A DNA stretch of 43,112 bases from Rhodospirillales bacterium 69-11 (GCA_001898425.1 MKTV01000071.1:12993-56104); one strand, 5' to 3'. Counted from the stretch's first letter, positions 28,573 through 38,367 are shown. Program-made: numbers and translations. Notes: generated by a model not told the origin, from the sequence alone.

Positions 28573-29286
28573 CTACCCTTCCCGCCGGGGCCAGCCGTCC
28601 CGCGCCACCGCCGCATCGATCACGCTGCGATCGAACACGCCGCACGGGCTGTCGGTGCCCGGCAGGAAGCGGCGGAACACTGCGAAACGCTCCTGGCTGA
28701 CCGCGTAGAGACGCCGCAACTCGCGGAGCGGATCGGGATGGTCGTCGGTCCGGATATCGAGATCCGGATACGGGTCGCGCGTCGCCACTTTCAGCGCCGC
28801 GGATTGCTTGCCGCGTTTGTCGCCACCCGCCGCCTCTCCCGCCTCGAGCGCCGCGAGCAGCCGTTCCGCCATGGGGCCCTGCGCCGCGGCGAACGCGTCG
28901 AGTGTCGCTGCCACGACACTCGGCCCCGCGAGCATGTTCCCGGCCACCGAGATGTCGGTGCCGCGCACCGACCCGCACCAGCCGACGCACGACGCTCCGG
29001 TGTGCGCGGCGATGCGCCCAGCGGCGTCCAGCACATGAATCTGCCGATGCGCGCGCCCGGCATCGCCCGCGAGCAGGGCTTCGATCACCGCCTCTGGCCC
29101 GGTGCCGGCGCGCAAGCGGGGCATGCCATGCACGGCATACATCGGATTGATCAGCGCCTGGGTCGCCATTGCACCGACGCCGCCCTCGACGTGGATCGCG
29201 AGGGCGCCGACGGCAAAAAATCGAGTGGCAACGGCGGCGCCCAACGTGCCGGAGGCCGCGTCGCGAGCAAGGATGGACCAGGTCAT
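28573..29286 (-). CDS. DUF1028 domain protein (Ntn-hydrolase-like)
   Basis: A 237-residue protein starting at the ATG at 29284-29286 (MTWSILARDAASGTLGAAVATR). The opening TWSILARD...GxLGxAVATRFFAVG, then GVGAMATQALINPMYAVHGMPRL and GASCVGWCGSVRGTDISVAGNMLAGPSVV, are typical of DUF1028, a family with an Ntn-hydrolase-like fold and no settled substrate, often found with peptide or amide catabolism genes. A conserved tail follows with DPYPDLDIRTDDHPDPLRELRRL. It converges on the barrel gene (63-bp gap) and is divergent from the coiled-coil gene. Confidence 0.85.
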   Translation of the reverse strand: MTWSILARDAASGTLGAAVATRFFAVGALAIHVEGGVGAMATQALINPMYAVHGMPRLRAGTGPEAVIEALLAGDAGRAHRQIHVLDAAGRIAAHTGASCVGWCGSVRGTDISVAGNMLAGPSVVAATLDAFAAAQGPMAERLLAALEAGEAAGGDKRGKQSAALKVATRDPYPDLDIRTDDHPDPLRELRRLYAVSQERFAVFRRFLPGTDSPCGVFDRSVIDAAVARDGWPRREG

Positions 29287-29761
29287 GGCACATCTTCGCG
29301 CGCTCCGCGCCGGCTGGAAAGCAGGCACCCGTCTATCACGTTTGCGCGATTTCAAGCGGCGGAGCGGGCTCCTCGGAATGCCCGGATCCCGCGAAACCTC
29401 AATCGGCCGAACCCACTAACTCATCGTGCTGACGGGGGAACGGGCCTGTGCTTGCAACGATCCGCCACGACTGCTCCCCGCACGCTTGGAGGCGTTGCGC
29501 AAGACGATCAGTCGGCCCTGCCTGCTCCACGGCGGGATCGTCTCGGCCGTTCGGCGAAGGCGTCGGCCGGGCCATAATTCCATGACGGCAACCGTCAGGC
29601 CCTGGCCGGGGCACCCGGAACCGCCGCTCGCCCGCGATGCCGGTGAGGCAGCGACACGCTCGGCGCCGCTGAGGCCGGCCTGAAATCTCGGCTTTGCACC
29701 GAGCGCCGCCGCCGTGTCATCAACTTGCACACGCACTCCCCCGAGTCGCGGAGCAAACCCG
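29287..29761. other. 475-bp divergent intergenic region, no gene seen
   Basis: It lies between the DUF1028 start and the coiled-coil protein start. It contains the inverted repeat TGACGG-CAA-CCGTCA at 29583-29597, a possible regulator site, just after CCATAATT. No frame shows coding character together with a ribosome-binding site. Confidence 0.4.
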
Positions 29762-30544
29762 ATGATTCGTAGCGCGCTGTGCCTGGCCCTCCTGCTTTCC
29801 AGCATTTCCGGCCCCGCGCCGGCGGCAGAGACCCGTCATAAGAGCGGGTCGCCCCGGCACCATCATCATCACGGCACTCCGGCGAAACGCCCCTCCGCGC
29901 CAGCCGCGCCCTCGGCGCTTCCCCCCGCCTCGGCAGCCCCGAGCACGCCGGAGGCGCCGCCACCGCCGCCGATCGGTGAGATCCGCACGGAAGTGGCCGC
30001 GATCGCCGACGCGCTGACCTCGCTCCAGCAGGACGTGCGCGGCCTGGTCGAGCGCGCCGCATCCGAGAGCACCCAGGCGAAGCTGCAGGCCGCCGGGCAG
30101 TTGCGGCAGGTCACCTTGCTGAACGCCCAGGTCGAGGCGCTCGCGAACCGGGTCGAAGCCGTCGATCGCGATCGTCGGCTCGACCAGACGGTCCTGGAGC
30201 GCCGCATCGGCGGGCAGGAGGAACACGGCCAGGCGCTGGAGCGTCGGCTCGCCGCACTGGCTGCGGAGCGGACCGCGGCGCCCGCGTTCACGGCCATGGG
30301 CCTCGCGCTGATCGGCATCCTGGCCGGGGCTGCCGGGATCGGCATCGCGCTGCGCGTCCGGCACCAGGCCGTCGAGGCGGCGGAGGCGGCGGCAGATCGC
30401 CTGTTCCGCATCCACCGGCTGGAATTCGCCGCTGCCATGGCCGGCTCGTCGGGCAACCTGACGGGAGAGGACGCCCAACCCCGCAGCGCCGAACCGGTCC
30501 TGCGCGAACCACAGCCGTTCGCCGCGCGTTTCCCGATCGCATGA
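29762..30544 (+). CDS. Exported or anchored coiled-coil protein, unknown function
   Basis: A 260-residue protein I do not recognise. The ATG at 29762 begins a signal peptide (MIRSALCLALLLSSISGPAPAAE). A His-rich patch with five consecutive histidines (about residues 33-37) and a Pro/Ala-rich linker to about residue 70 follow. A long coiled coil (about 73-175: EIRTEVAAIADALTSLQQ, LNAQVEALANRVEAVDRD, ALERRLAALAAE) comes next. A membrane segment (about 180-200, AMGLALIGILAGAAGIGIAL) precedes a cytoplasmic-like tail. This suggests a periplasmic helical stalk anchored in the inner membrane; the His patch might bind metal. It is followed 11 bp later by a 38-residue membrane smORF. Confidence 0.6.
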   Translation: MIRSALCLALLLSSISGPAPAAETRHKSGSPRHHHHHGTPAKRPSAPAAPSALPPASAAPSTPEAPPPPPIGEIRTEVAAIADALTSLQQDVRGLVERAASESTQAKLQAAGQLRQVTLLNAQVEALANRVEAVDRDRRLDQTVLERRIGGQEEHGQALERRLAALAAERTAAPAFTAMGLALIGILAGAAGIGIALRVRHQAVEAAEAAADRLFRIHRLEFAAAMAGSSGNLTGEDAQPRSAEPVLREPQPFAARFPIA

Positions 30545-30555
30545 AGGAGGTCGGG

Positions 30556-30672
30556 ATGAGACAGCAAGGACGCCGCGGCTACGCGGACGTGGCGGTGGTT
30601 TTGACGATGGTGACGGCTTTGCTGGGGTGGATGGCGGTTCAGGCCTTCCCGGACCCGCCCGCCTCGCCCTGA
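30556..30672 (+). CDS. 38-residue single-pass membrane smORF
   Basis: The ATG at 30556 is preceded by a near-perfect ribosome-binding site AAGGAGGT (30544-30551). The peptide has a basic, soluble N-terminus (MRQQGRRGYAD), one hydrophobic helix (VAVVLTMVTALLGWMAVQAF, about residues 12-31) and a short Pro-rich end (PDPPASP). It starts 11 bases after the coiled-coil gene stop, so the two are probably co-transcribed. The function is unknown; it could be a small partner of the membrane-anchored coiled-coil protein. The strong ribosome-binding site is the main evidence that it is real. Confidence 0.55.
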   Translation: MRQQGRRGYADVAVVLTMVTALLGWMAVQAFPDPPASP

Positions 30673-30684
30673 TCGGGCGGGCGA

Positions 30685-30966
30685 TCAGCCGACGGACACG
30701 TCTTCCCAGAATCCGAAGCGGCCACCGACCGCGGCCATCGCGGGACGTGGCCGCTCGTAGCACCAAGCCGCGCGGACGTGCCGCCGGCCATCGACCACGA
30801 CGTCATAGAACTGAACGCCGTGCGGGCAGGCATGATCGTCGGGCGTCTTCGGCGCCATCTCCAGGCACTCCCGCCGCACGGCATCGGCGGGAAAATAGGC
30901 ATAGCCGCCGGTCTCGACGATGTCGTCGCTTTCGGCGATGGTCTGGCCGTCCACGGTTGCGCGCAT
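30685..30966 (-). CDS. DUF427 domain protein
   Basis: A 93-residue protein, start taken as the ATG at 30964-30966 (MRATVDGQTIAESDDIVE); a GTG 20 codons earlier is possible and neither has a clear ribosome-binding site. The DUF427 pattern is present: GYAYFPADAV, CPHGVQFYDVVVDGRRHVRAAWCYERP and the closing GRFGFWEDVSV. The family is small, cytoplasmic and of unknown function. It converges on the smORF (12-bp gap) and is divergent from ruvA; the 223-bp gap to ruvA shows no ruvC, which commonly precedes ruvA. Confidence 0.8.
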   Translation of the reverse strand: MRATVDGQTIAESDDIVETGGYAYFPADAVRRECLEMAPKTPDDHACPHGVQFYDVVVDGRRHVRAAWCYERPRPAMAAVGGRFGFWEDVSVG

Positions 30967-31189
30967 GCCCGCAGCATAGCCGCGCCCGTCGCCCCGCGGT
31001 ATGCCGAAGATGAAGCGCCCGGGCACGAGGGCGTGACAGGCTCCATCGGGCCGTCGCGCGGCGACACGATGATCGGCATCCCACCGACTCCGCCTGTTCG
31101 CCTATATCCCGACCCGATCATCCCGGACCAACCGAACAGGATCCGCCGCGCGCCATGCCGTCCGCCCGCAGCATCGGGACGCAAGCACC

Positions 31190-31798
31190 GTGATCGCCCA
31201 GCTCACCGGCCGGGTCGACGCGCTGGAGGACGGGCGCTGCGTCGTCGACGTGAACGGTGTCGGCTACCTGGTGCATGCCTCGTCCCGCACGCTCGCCGCG
31301 CTGCCCGCGCCCCCGGCCGTGGCGCGGCTGCTGGTGGAAACCCAAGTGCGGGAGGACGCGATCACGCTGTACGGGTTCGCCGACGCGACCGAACGGGACT
31401 GGTTCCGCGTGTTGACCACGGTGCAGGGGGTCGGGGCCAAGGTCGCGCTGTCGGTCCTGTCCGCGCTGTCCCCGCGCGACCTCGTGGCTGCCATCGCCGC
31501 CGGTGACCGCGGCAGCCTGACCCGTGCCCCCGGTGTCGGACCGCGCCTTGCAGTGCGGCTGCTGTCGGAGCTGCGGGAGAAGGCCGGCGCCATGCCGGCT
31601 GGCACCGGGGTCGGGCTGCCCGCCGCCCCTGCCCCACCCGCCGGCCCGGCGGAGGATGCGCTCTCCGCGCTGGTCAATCTCGGCTACCGCCGGCCGGAAG
31701 CACAGGGCGCGATCGCCCGCGCCCTGGAGCGGATCGGCGAGGACCAGCCGCTGGACGCGATCATCCGCGCCAGCCTGCGTGAGCTCGCGCCCGGATGA
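31190..31798 (+). CDS. ruvA: Holliday junction branch migration protein RuvA
   Basis: The 202-residue protein starts at GTG 31190 ([15 protein letters not shown]). Domain I is an OB-fold (residues about 1-64, [14 protein letters not shown]). Domain II has tandem helix-hairpin-helix motifs ([16 protein letters not shown] and [16 protein letters not shown]). Domain III follows a Pro/Ala linker (about 145-202, [24 protein letters not shown]) and contacts RuvB. The RuvA tetramer grips four-way junctions and loads RuvB rings. The stop overlaps the ruvB ATG by four bases (ATGA), so translation is coupled. Confidence 0.95.
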   Translation: MIAQLTGRVDALEDGRCVVDVNGVGYLVHASSRTLAALPAPPAVARLLVETQVREDAITLYGFADATERDWFRVLTTVQGVGAKVALSVLSALSPRDLVAAIAAGDRGSLTRAPGVGPRLAVRLLSELREKAGAMPAGTGVGLPAAPAPPAGPAEDALSALVNLGYRRPEAQGAIARALERIGEDQPLDAIIRASLRELAPG

Positions 31799-32907
31799 GC
31801 CGCTCCCCGCGCGCCGCGGATCGCGCCGGCGATCCGCCCGAACGAACCGTGTCGGCTGCACGGCAGGAGGACGATGCCGCCGAGGCGTCGCTGCGGCCGC
31901 AGACGCTCGACGACTTCGTCGGCCAGAAGGCCTCGCGCGAGAACCTCGCCGTGTTCATCCAGGCCGCCCGCGCCCGCGGCGAGGCGCTGGACCACGTGCT
32001 GCTGCACGGGCCCCCGGGCCTCGGCAAGACGACGCTCGCGCAGATCGTCGCCCGCGAACTGGGCGTCGGGTTCCGCGCGACCTCCGGGCCGGTGATCGAC
32101 AAGGCGGGCTCGCTCGCCGCGATCCTGACCAACCTCCAGCCACGCGACGTGCTGTTCATCGACGAGATCCACCGGCTGCAGCCGGCGATCGAGGAAATCC
32201 TCTATCCCGCGATGGAGGATTTCCAGCTCGACCTGATCATCGGCGAAGGTCCTGCCGCGCGGTCGGTGCGCATCGAGCTTCCCCCGTTCACCCTGGTCGG
32301 CGCCACGACGCGCGCCGGCCTGCTGGCGACGCCGCTGCGCGACCGGTTCGGCATCCCGCTGCGCCTCGTGTTCTACACCGCCGAGGAGCTCGAGCAGATC
32401 GTCGCCCGCGCCGCCCGCAAGCTGGGCTTCGCGCTCACCCCGGACGGTGCCGGGGAGATCGCCCGCCGCTCCCGCGGGACACCCCGCATCGCCGGCCGGC
32501 TGCTGCGCCGGGTGCGCGACTTCGCCGCGGTCGCGGGGAACGGGCCGGTGGACCGCGCCACCGCCGATGCGGCCCTGACCCGCCTGGAGGTCGACCGGCT
32601 CGGCCTCGACGCGATGGACCGCCGCTATCTGCGCCGCATCGCCGACCACCATGCCGGCGGTCCCGTCGGGGTGGAGACCCTGGCGGCGGCCCTGGCGGAG
32701 GCGCGCGACACGCTGGAAGACGTGGTCGAGCCGTTCCTGATCCAGGAAGGGCTCGTCCTGCGGACCAGCCGCGGCCGCATGCTGGGGGAGCCGGGCTGGC
32801 GGCATCTCGGCCTCATCCCGCCGCGCGGCGCGACGGCGCAGCTCGATCTGCTGCGCGGCGCCGAAAGCGGGCCGGGGCCGCGCTTCGGTCCGGAGGGCGA
32901 TGAATGA
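31795..32907 (+). CDS. ruvB: Holliday junction ATP-dependent helicase RuvB
   Basis: A 370-residue AAA+ motor that pumps DNA through the RuvA-bound junction. Walker A is GPPGLGKT (residues 72-79), Walker B is LFIDEIHRL, sensor 1 lies in [11 protein letters not shown], and the arginine-finger and sensor 2 region is [20 protein letters not shown]. The C-terminal winged helix contains [12 protein letters not shown] and [16 protein letters not shown]. The N-terminus is about 20 residues longer than the E. coli protein. Its stop overlaps the ybgC start (ATGA), so ruvA, ruvB and ybgC form a tightly coupled operon leading into tol-pal. Confidence 0.97.
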   Translation: MSRSPRAADRAGDPPERTVSAARQEDDAAEASLRPQTLDDFVGQKASRENLAVFIQAARARGEALDHVLLHGPPGLGKTTLAQIVARELGVGFRATSGPVIDKAGSLAAILTNLQPRDVLFIDEIHRLQPAIEEILYPAMEDFQLDLIIGEGPAARSVRIELPPFTLVGATTRAGLLATPLRDRFGIPLRLVFYTAEELEQIVARAARKLGFALTPDGAGEIARRSRGTPRIAGRLLRRVRDFAAVAGNGPVDRATADAALTRLEVDRLGLDAMDRRYLRRIADHHAGGPVGVETLAAALAEARDTLEDVVEPFLIQEGLVLRTSRGRMLGEPGWRHLGLIPPRGATAQLDLLRGAESGPGPRFGPEGDE

Positions 32908-33374
32908 TTGCTCATCCGCACGCAATGCCGCCGGACGGCCGACACCGTTATGCCATCCGGGTCTACTACGAGGACACCGATGCGGGCGGGGTCGTGTACC
33001 ACGCCAACTACCTGCGCTACGCCGAACGCGCCCGCACCGAAGCCCTGCGCGCGGTGGGAATCCCGCATGCCGAGATGGTGGAGCGGTTTGGCGTGATGTT
33101 CATGGTGCGGCGGGCCGAACTGGATTATCTGCGTCCCGCGCGCCTGGACGATTCGCTCGTGGTCGAGACCGAGGTCCTGGCCGTGGGCGGCGCCACCACG
33201 TCGTTGCGCCAGGCAGTCCACGGCCCACTCGGGCTCTGCGCCGACATCACGGTGCGGCTTGCCTGCGTCAGGACGGGCGACGCGCAGATCGGGGGAAGCA
33301 AGCCGGGACGCATTCCGCCGCGCTGGCGGGAGACACTGGCGGCCATGCGGGACGCCGCAGGGCACACGACCTGA
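32904..33374 (+). CDS. ybgC: Tol-Pal-associated acyl-CoA thioesterase
   Basis: A 156-residue hotdog-fold protein. The catalytic signature is [25 protein letters not shown] (positions about 22-46 in part), with the Asp of DTDAGG as nucleophile or base. YbgC homologues hydrolyse short acyl-CoA thioesters or interact with phospholipid-synthesis enzymes at the inner membrane; the link to Tol-Pal function is loose although the gene order is widely kept. The ATG overlaps the ruvB stop. A 74-bp gap precedes tolQ. Confidence 0.93.
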   Translation: MIAHPHAMPPDGRHRYAIRVYYEDTDAGGVVYHANYLRYAERARTEALRAVGIPHAEMVERFGVMFMVRRAELDYLRPARLDDSLVVETEVLAVGGATTSLRQAVHGPLGLCADITVRLACVRTGDAQIGGSKPGRIPPRWRETLAAMRDAAGHTT

Positions 33375-33448
33375 CCGAGCGGGCAGTGTCGGGGCAAGAG
33401 CCCCGGCATGAACGGGTCCGGCAGGGCATTGGGGCTGAGGAGTAGCAG

Positions 33449-34165
33449 GTGGATCGGACAGTCGAGGCGGTGAACCTGGCGGCAGCGGGGGGCGACCTGT
33501 CCCTCTGGGGCCTGTTCATGCAGGCCGACATCGTCGTCAAGCTGGTCATGATCGGCCTGCTCGGCGCCTCCGTGTGGGTCTGGGCGATCGTGTTCGAGAA
33601 GTGGTCGAGCATCCGGCGGGTGAACCGCGATGCCGACGGGTTCGAGGACCGGTTCTGGTCCGGCGGCAGCCTGGATGAGCTGTTCGAGGCGGAAGGCGGC
33701 AACCCCACCCATCCGATGGCCGCGGTGTTCGCCGCCGCCATGGGCGAGTGGCGCCGCTCCGTCCGCGTCGCCGGCGCGGATGTCAGCCATACCAGCGTGC
33801 GCGAGCGCATCGACCGCGCGATCACCGTGACGGTGGGCCGCGAGATGGACCGGCTGGAACGCTGGATGGTGTTCCTGGCCTCGGTGGGTGCCACCGCGCC
33901 GTTCATCGGCCTGTTCGGCACGGTGTGGGGCATCATGCACAGCTTCTCGGCCATCGCGGCGATGCACAACACCAACCTCGCCGTCGTTGCCCCCGGCATC
34001 GCGGAAGCACTGTTCGCGACCGCGATCGGCCTGGTCGCGGCGATCCCGGCGGTGCTCGCCTACAACAAGATCAGCACCGACCTCGCCCGCTTCGCCGGGC
34101 GGCTGGAAGCCTTCGGCAGCGAGTTCAGCGCCATCCTGTCGCGCCAAAGCGAAGAGCGGGGCTGA
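33449..34165 (+). CDS. tolQ: Tol-Pal system protein TolQ
   Basis: A 238-residue inner-membrane proton-channel subunit (MotA/TolQ/ExbB family). The start is GTG 33449 with GAGGAG at 33437-33442. TM1 lies near residues 26-48 (VVKLVMIGLLGASVWVWAIVF). TM2 and TM3 lie in the C-terminal half with LASVGATAPFIGLFGTVWGIMHSF (about 147-170) and ALFATAIGLVAAIPAVLAYN. With TolR it harvests proton-motive force to drive TolA. The tolR ATG is three bases after the stop. Confidence 0.95.
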   Translation: MDRTVEAVNLAAAGGDLSLWGLFMQADIVVKLVMIGLLGASVWVWAIVFEKWSSIRRVNRDADGFEDRFWSGGSLDELFEAEGGNPTHPMAAVFAAAMGEWRRSVRVAGADVSHTSVRERIDRAITVTVGREMDRLERWMVFLASVGATAPFIGLFGTVWGIMHSFSAIAAMHNTNLAVVAPGIAEALFATAIGLVAAIPAVLAYNKISTDLARFAGRLEAFGSEFSAILSRQSEERG

Positions 34166-34168
34166 CCG

Positions 34169-34723
<555 letters not shown>

Positions 34724-34801
34724 AAGTCGACCCCCGTGCTGCAACAGGTGTTGCGCGGCACAGGCCGCGAGGCCGGTCCCGGTCCCGGCCGCCGGAGCGG
34801 C

Positions 34802-35875
34802 ATGAGCCCGCATATGCGGCGCGCCCTCGCGGTGTCGGCCGGCCTGCATGCCGTGCTGCTCGCCGCGCTGGTGATCGGCATTCCGATCATCGTGCCGCCG
34901 GAACCCGAGGAGCCGCCCGAGACGGCCGTCGCCATGGTGTTCGAGGCGCCGTCGCAGACCAGCGCCAAGGCCCCGACCGCCACTCCCACGCCGGCGCCGC
35001 GCGCCGAACCCAGCCCGCCGGCCCCGCCGGTGGTTCAGCCGCCCAAGCCCACGCCCGTGGAGGAGGCACCGCCGCCGCCGCCACCCCCGCCGCCGCCACA
35101 GCCGCAGCCGGTGCAGACCCCGCCGACGCCGGCGCCGCCCGCGCCCTCGCCGCCGCCGCCCGCTCCGACCCCGCCGACCCCGGCGCCGCCCACGCCTGCG
35201 CCGCCGCCGACGCCGGAGCCGACGCCGCTGCCCACGCCGCCCCCGCCTCCGCCGGCGCCACCCTCCCCGCCACAGCCGGCGCCGCCGACGCCGACGCCGC
35301 CCGCGCCGCAGACCTCGGCGCAGAGCACGCCCACGCCCTCGCCGCCGCTTCCGGTGCCGCCGCCGCCCGTGCCGCCGCCGCCGGCACCGCCGAGCACGAC
35401 GGCGCAGCCGAATCCGACGAAGAACCCGGCGCCGAACAGCGAGGCGCTGGAGAACACGCTCGACAAGCTGCGGGCGTTGGCGCGCCAGTCCGCGCCGCCC
35501 AAGGCGCAGCCCAATCCGCGGGCCGGCGGGCAGCCGCAGGGCGGCGGCAACCCGCTGGGTAACGACACCGCCGCGCTCAGTGCCGAACAGCGCGGCGCGA
35601 TCGGCGAACATGTCCGGGAGTGCTGGACCAAGGATGCCGGCGCGCTCGACATCGACAAGCAGCGCGTGCTGCTGACCGTCACGACCGACGCCGCCGGTAC
35701 CGCACGCCAGGCCGTGGTCGCCGGCGAGGACGTGGCGCGCATGGGCGATCCGCGCTTCCGCGCCTTCGCAGAACGCGCGATCCGCGCGGTGCTCGACGTG
35801 CGCTGCGCCAACCTGCCGATGCCGAAGGCGATGATCGGCAAGGTGAACGTGCTGACCTTCCGGTTCACGCCGTGA
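34802..35875 (+). CDS. tolA: TolA / TonB-like energy transducer with polyproline stalk
   Basis: A 357-residue protein. The start preferred is the ATG at 34802 (MSPHMRRALAVSAGLHAVLLAAL) with GGAG five bases upstream; a GTG at 34736 would add 22 residues. A single membrane helix (about 8-30) is followed by a very Pro-rich stalk (about 31-205) that includes ten consecutive prolines, then a C-terminal domain (about 255-357: AEQRGAIGEHVRECWTKDAGA, FRAFAERAIRAVLD) of TolA/TonB type ending KVNVLTFRF. E. coli TolA instead has an Ala-rich helical stalk. It transmits TolQR movement to TolB-Pal at the outer membrane. Confidence 0.88.
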   Translation: MSPHMRRALAVSAGLHAVLLAALVIGIPIIVPPEPEEPPETAVAMVFEAPSQTSAKAPTATPTPAPRAEPSPPAPPVVQPPKPTPVEEAPPPPPPPPPPQPQPVQTPPTPAPPAPSPPPPAPTPPTPAPPTPAPPPTPEPTPLPTPPPPPPAPPSPPQPAPPTPTPPAPQTSAQSTPTPSPPLPVPPPPVPPPPAPPSTTAQPNPTKNPAPNSEALENTLDKLRALARQSAPPKAQPNPRAGGQPQGGGNPLGNDTAALSAEQRGAIGEHVRECWTKDAGALDIDKQRVLLTVTTDAAGTARQAVVAGEDVARMGDPRFRAFAERAIRAVLDVRCANLPMPKAMIGKVNVLTFRFTP

Positions 35876-36035
35876 CCCGCAAGGGCCTCCGTCAGGCTCA
35901 CGCCGCGACCGGCGGGGCCCCTCGCCTGCGCCGGACCTCTCCATGGAGTGAGGGCGGCGTCACGTTCCACACATCGTCGCGACCGCGGCACGACATCCGT
36001 TGCCTGCCGACCGCCAAGCATAGGAAGACACGGCC

Positions 36036-37439
36036 ATGATCGAACTGCCCGCCCCCATGATCGGCCGCCGCGGCCTGATCGCCGGCGCCGCCGGGTCCGC
36101 CGCCCTGCTCGCCGCCGCCCAGCAAACCCCGGTCTACGCGCAGAGCGTCGCGCCCCCGGCGTCCGGCGCGGGCACCGGCGCCAAGAGCGCGGTGATCGAC
36201 GTCACCCGCGCACGCGCCGAACCGATCCCGGTCGCGATCCCCGATTTCGGCGGCGACTCGCAGCTGGGCCGCGACATCGCCGGGGTGATCTCGGCCGACC
36301 TCGCCCGCTGCGGCCTGTTCCGCCTGATCCCGTCCTCGAGCTACGTGCAGTCGGGCCCGTCCGAGGCCGGGGCGCCGAATTTCGCGAACTGGCGCGGCAC
36401 CGGCGCGCAGGCGCTGGTGACCGGCCGCGCCGAGGCGCAGGGCGGCGGCAACGTGCGCGTCGAGTTCCGCCTGTGGGACGTGCTGCCGCAGACCCAGATC
36501 CAGGGCACCGCCTACACGACGACGCAGGCGAACTGGCGCCGCATCTCGCACATCATCGCCGACGTGATCTACGAGCGGCTGCTGGGCGAGAAGGGCTATT
36601 TTGACACGCGCATCGTCTACATCTCGGCCACCGGCCCGCGCGACCGCCGCACCAAGCGGCTCGCGATCATGGACCAGGACAGCCAGAACAACCGCTTCCT
36701 CACGGACGGCTCGTGGCTGGTCCTGACCCCGCGCTTCCATCCGACGCGCGACGAGATCGCGTTCATGAGCTACGCGAACAACCGGCCGCGGGTGTACCTG
36801 TTCAACCTGGGATCGGGGCGGCAGACGGTGCTGGGCGACTTCGCCGGAATGACCTTCGCCCCGCGCTTCGCCCCCGATGGCGGCAGCGTCGTCATGGCGG
36901 TGGCGGACGGCAACGGCTCCGACATCGTCTCGGTCGACCTGTCGAGCCGCGCCAGCCGTCGACTGACCAACTCGGGCGCGATCGACGTCAGCCCCTGCTA
37001 CTCGCCGGACGGCTCGCAGATCGTGTTCGCCTCGGATCGCGGGGGCGACCAGCAGATCTACGTCATGGGCGCGGGCGGCGGCGGTGCGCGGCGCATCAGC
37101 TTCGGATCGGGCCGCTATGCGACGCCGGTCTGGTCGCCGCGCGGGGACCTGATCGCCTTCACCCGCTACGGCGGGGAGACCGCGAATTTCGCCGTGGGCG
37201 TGATGCGGCCCGACGGGTCGGGTGAGCGCATCTTGTCGGAAGGCTGGCTGGTCGAGGGACCGACCTTCGCCCCGAACGGCCGCGTGCTGATGTTCTGGCG
37301 TGAGACACGCGCGGGCGATGCGCGGGGCGCAGGCTTCTCCTCGAGACTCGTGTCGATCGACATCACCGGCTTCAACGAGCAGGTGGTGCCGACGCCGACG
37401 GACGCCTCCGACCCCGCTTGGTCGCCCCTGTCGGCCTGA
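36036..37439 (+). CDS. tolB: Tol-Pal system periplasmic beta-propeller TolB
   Basis: A 467-residue protein, start ATG at 36036 with AGGAAG upstream. The signal peptide (residues about 1-36) has a twin-arginine-like [20 protein letters not shown] core ending VYAQ. The N-terminal domain contains [37 protein letters not shown]. The C-terminal six-bladed propeller has repeated [22 protein letters not shown]-like WD-type blades ([40 protein letters not shown]). It binds Pal and TolA. The 160-bp gap after tolA shows no terminator that I can see. Confidence 0.95.
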   Translation: MIELPAPMIGRRGLIAGAAGSAALLAAAQQTPVYAQSVAPPASGAGTGAKSAVIDVTRARAEPIPVAIPDFGGDSQLGRDIAGVISADLARCGLFRLIPSSSYVQSGPSEAGAPNFANWRGTGAQALVTGRAEAQGGGNVRVEFRLWDVLPQTQIQGTAYTTTQANWRRISHIIADVIYERLLGEKGYFDTRIVYISATGPRDRRTKRLAIMDQDSQNNRFLTDGSWLVLTPRFHPTRDEIAFMSYANNRPRVYLFNLGSGRQTVLGDFAGMTFAPRFAPDGGSVVMAVADGNGSDIVSVDLSSRASRRLTNSGAIDVSPCYSPDGSQIVFASDRGGDQQIYVMGAGGGGARRISFGSGRYATPVWSPRGDLIAFTRYGGETANFAVGVMRPDGSGERILSEGWLVEGPTFAPNGRVLMFWRETRAGDARGAGFSSRLVSIDITGFNEQVVPTPTDASDPAWSPLSA

Positions 37440-37566
37440 AACGCGGCGTCGCCGCGCGCGCCTTGACCCTCGGACCGTGTTAGGGCAGCAACACGACCGA
37501 GAACTGTTCGGGGGCGTGCGCGGCGCGCTTGACCGGGTTCGTCGCGAAAGGGTAATCGCAAGCGCA

Positions 37567-37590
37567 GGCGCAACGGGTTACCGTTGCGCC
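37567..37590. promoter_or_regulatory. Perfect 10-bp hairpin in the tolB-pal gap
   Basis: GGCGCAACGG and CCGTTGCGCC pair perfectly around the loop GTTA, ending 52 bp before the pal ATG. No T-run follows, so a simple terminator is unlikely; it may be an RNA 5' structure of a pal transcript, a processing site or an operator. Confidence 0.5.
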
Positions 37591-37642
37591 CGATGAGACA
37601 CGCGTTCTCCCCCGCAGCACCCTTTTCAGGGACGAAGAGTCA

Positions 37643-38113
37643 ATGAACACCAAGATCCTCGGCGCTTTCGCCGCCGTCGCCCTGTTGGCGGCGTGCGCGA
37701 ATCAGAACACGGCCCAGACGGGTTCGGGCGCCACCGCCGCCACCACGGGTCCGGTGCCGGGCAGCCAGGAAGACCTGGTGGCCAATGTCGGCGATCGGGT
37801 CTTCTATGACTTCAACCAGTCCATCGTCCGCCCCGATGGGAAGGCGACCCTGGACAAGCAGGCCGCCTGGCTCGCGAAGTATCCCGCCGTCAACGTGCAG
37901 GTCGCCGGCAACTGCGACGATCGTGGCACGGAAGAGTACAACCTCGCGCTCGGCCAGCGCCGCGCCAACTCCGCCGCGTCCTACCTGAAGGCGCAGGGCG
38001 TCTCCGCCGCGCGGATCACCACGATCAGCTACGGCAAGGACCGCCCGACCGCCATGGGCGACAACGAGCAGGCCTGGGCGCAGAACCGCAACGCGATCAC
38101 CTCGGTTCGCTGA
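37643..38113 (+). CDS. pal: Peptidoglycan-associated lipoprotein Pal
   Basis: A 156-residue lipoprotein. The signal ends in the lipobox LLAAC with the lipidated Cys at residue 18, so it is anchored in the outer membrane. A Thr/Ala/Gly linker precedes the OmpA-type peptidoglycan-binding domain (about 50-156): VFYDFNQSIVRPDG, then VQVAGNCDDRGTEEYNLALGQRRA, the diaminopimelate-binding segment (Asp and Arg of CDDRGT), and RNRNAITSV-like end. GN replaces the more common GH before CDDRGT. It ties the outer membrane to peptidoglycan and is recycled by Tol. An intrinsic terminator follows. Confidence 0.95.
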   Translation: MNTKILGAFAAVALLAACANQNTAQTGSGATAATTGPVPGSQEDLVANVGDRVFYDFNQSIVRPDGKATLDKQAAWLAKYPAVNVQVAGNCDDRGTEEYNLALGQRRANSAASYLKAQGVSAARITTISYGKDRPTAMGDNEQAWAQNRNAITSVR

Positions 38114-38140
38114 GGCCAGACCGCACCGACCTGGTTCGAG

Positions 38141-38173
38141 ACCGGCGGCCCCAGCGGCCGCCGGTTTCGTTTT
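38141..38173 (+). terminator. Rho-independent terminator after pal
   Basis: ACCGGCGGCC and GGCCGCCGGT form a 10-bp stem with loop CCAGC (38141-38165), followed by TTTCGTTTT. This is a convincing terminator between pal and ybgF, so ybgF probably has its own promoter in 38174-38367 or depends on readthrough. Confidence 0.8.
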
Positions 38174-38367
38174 CAGCCGGCGGCGGACCCTCCGCAGGCG
38201 GCGCATCGACTCGGCGATCCGGCGTCGCATCGGCCTCGGCCGACGAATGCCGACGCGAAAGATCCGATTCGCATCAGGCTCCGGTCGCCAATCCTGCGAA
38301 GCGGCCTTGAGAACGCCACGGAACCAGTTCATCCATCCGCGTCCACGACCGACGAGGAGATATCCGC

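Noticed and set aside
37463-37491. Promoter for pal at TTGACC 37463
   Set aside because: No acceptable -10 box occurs at 16-18 bp spacing.
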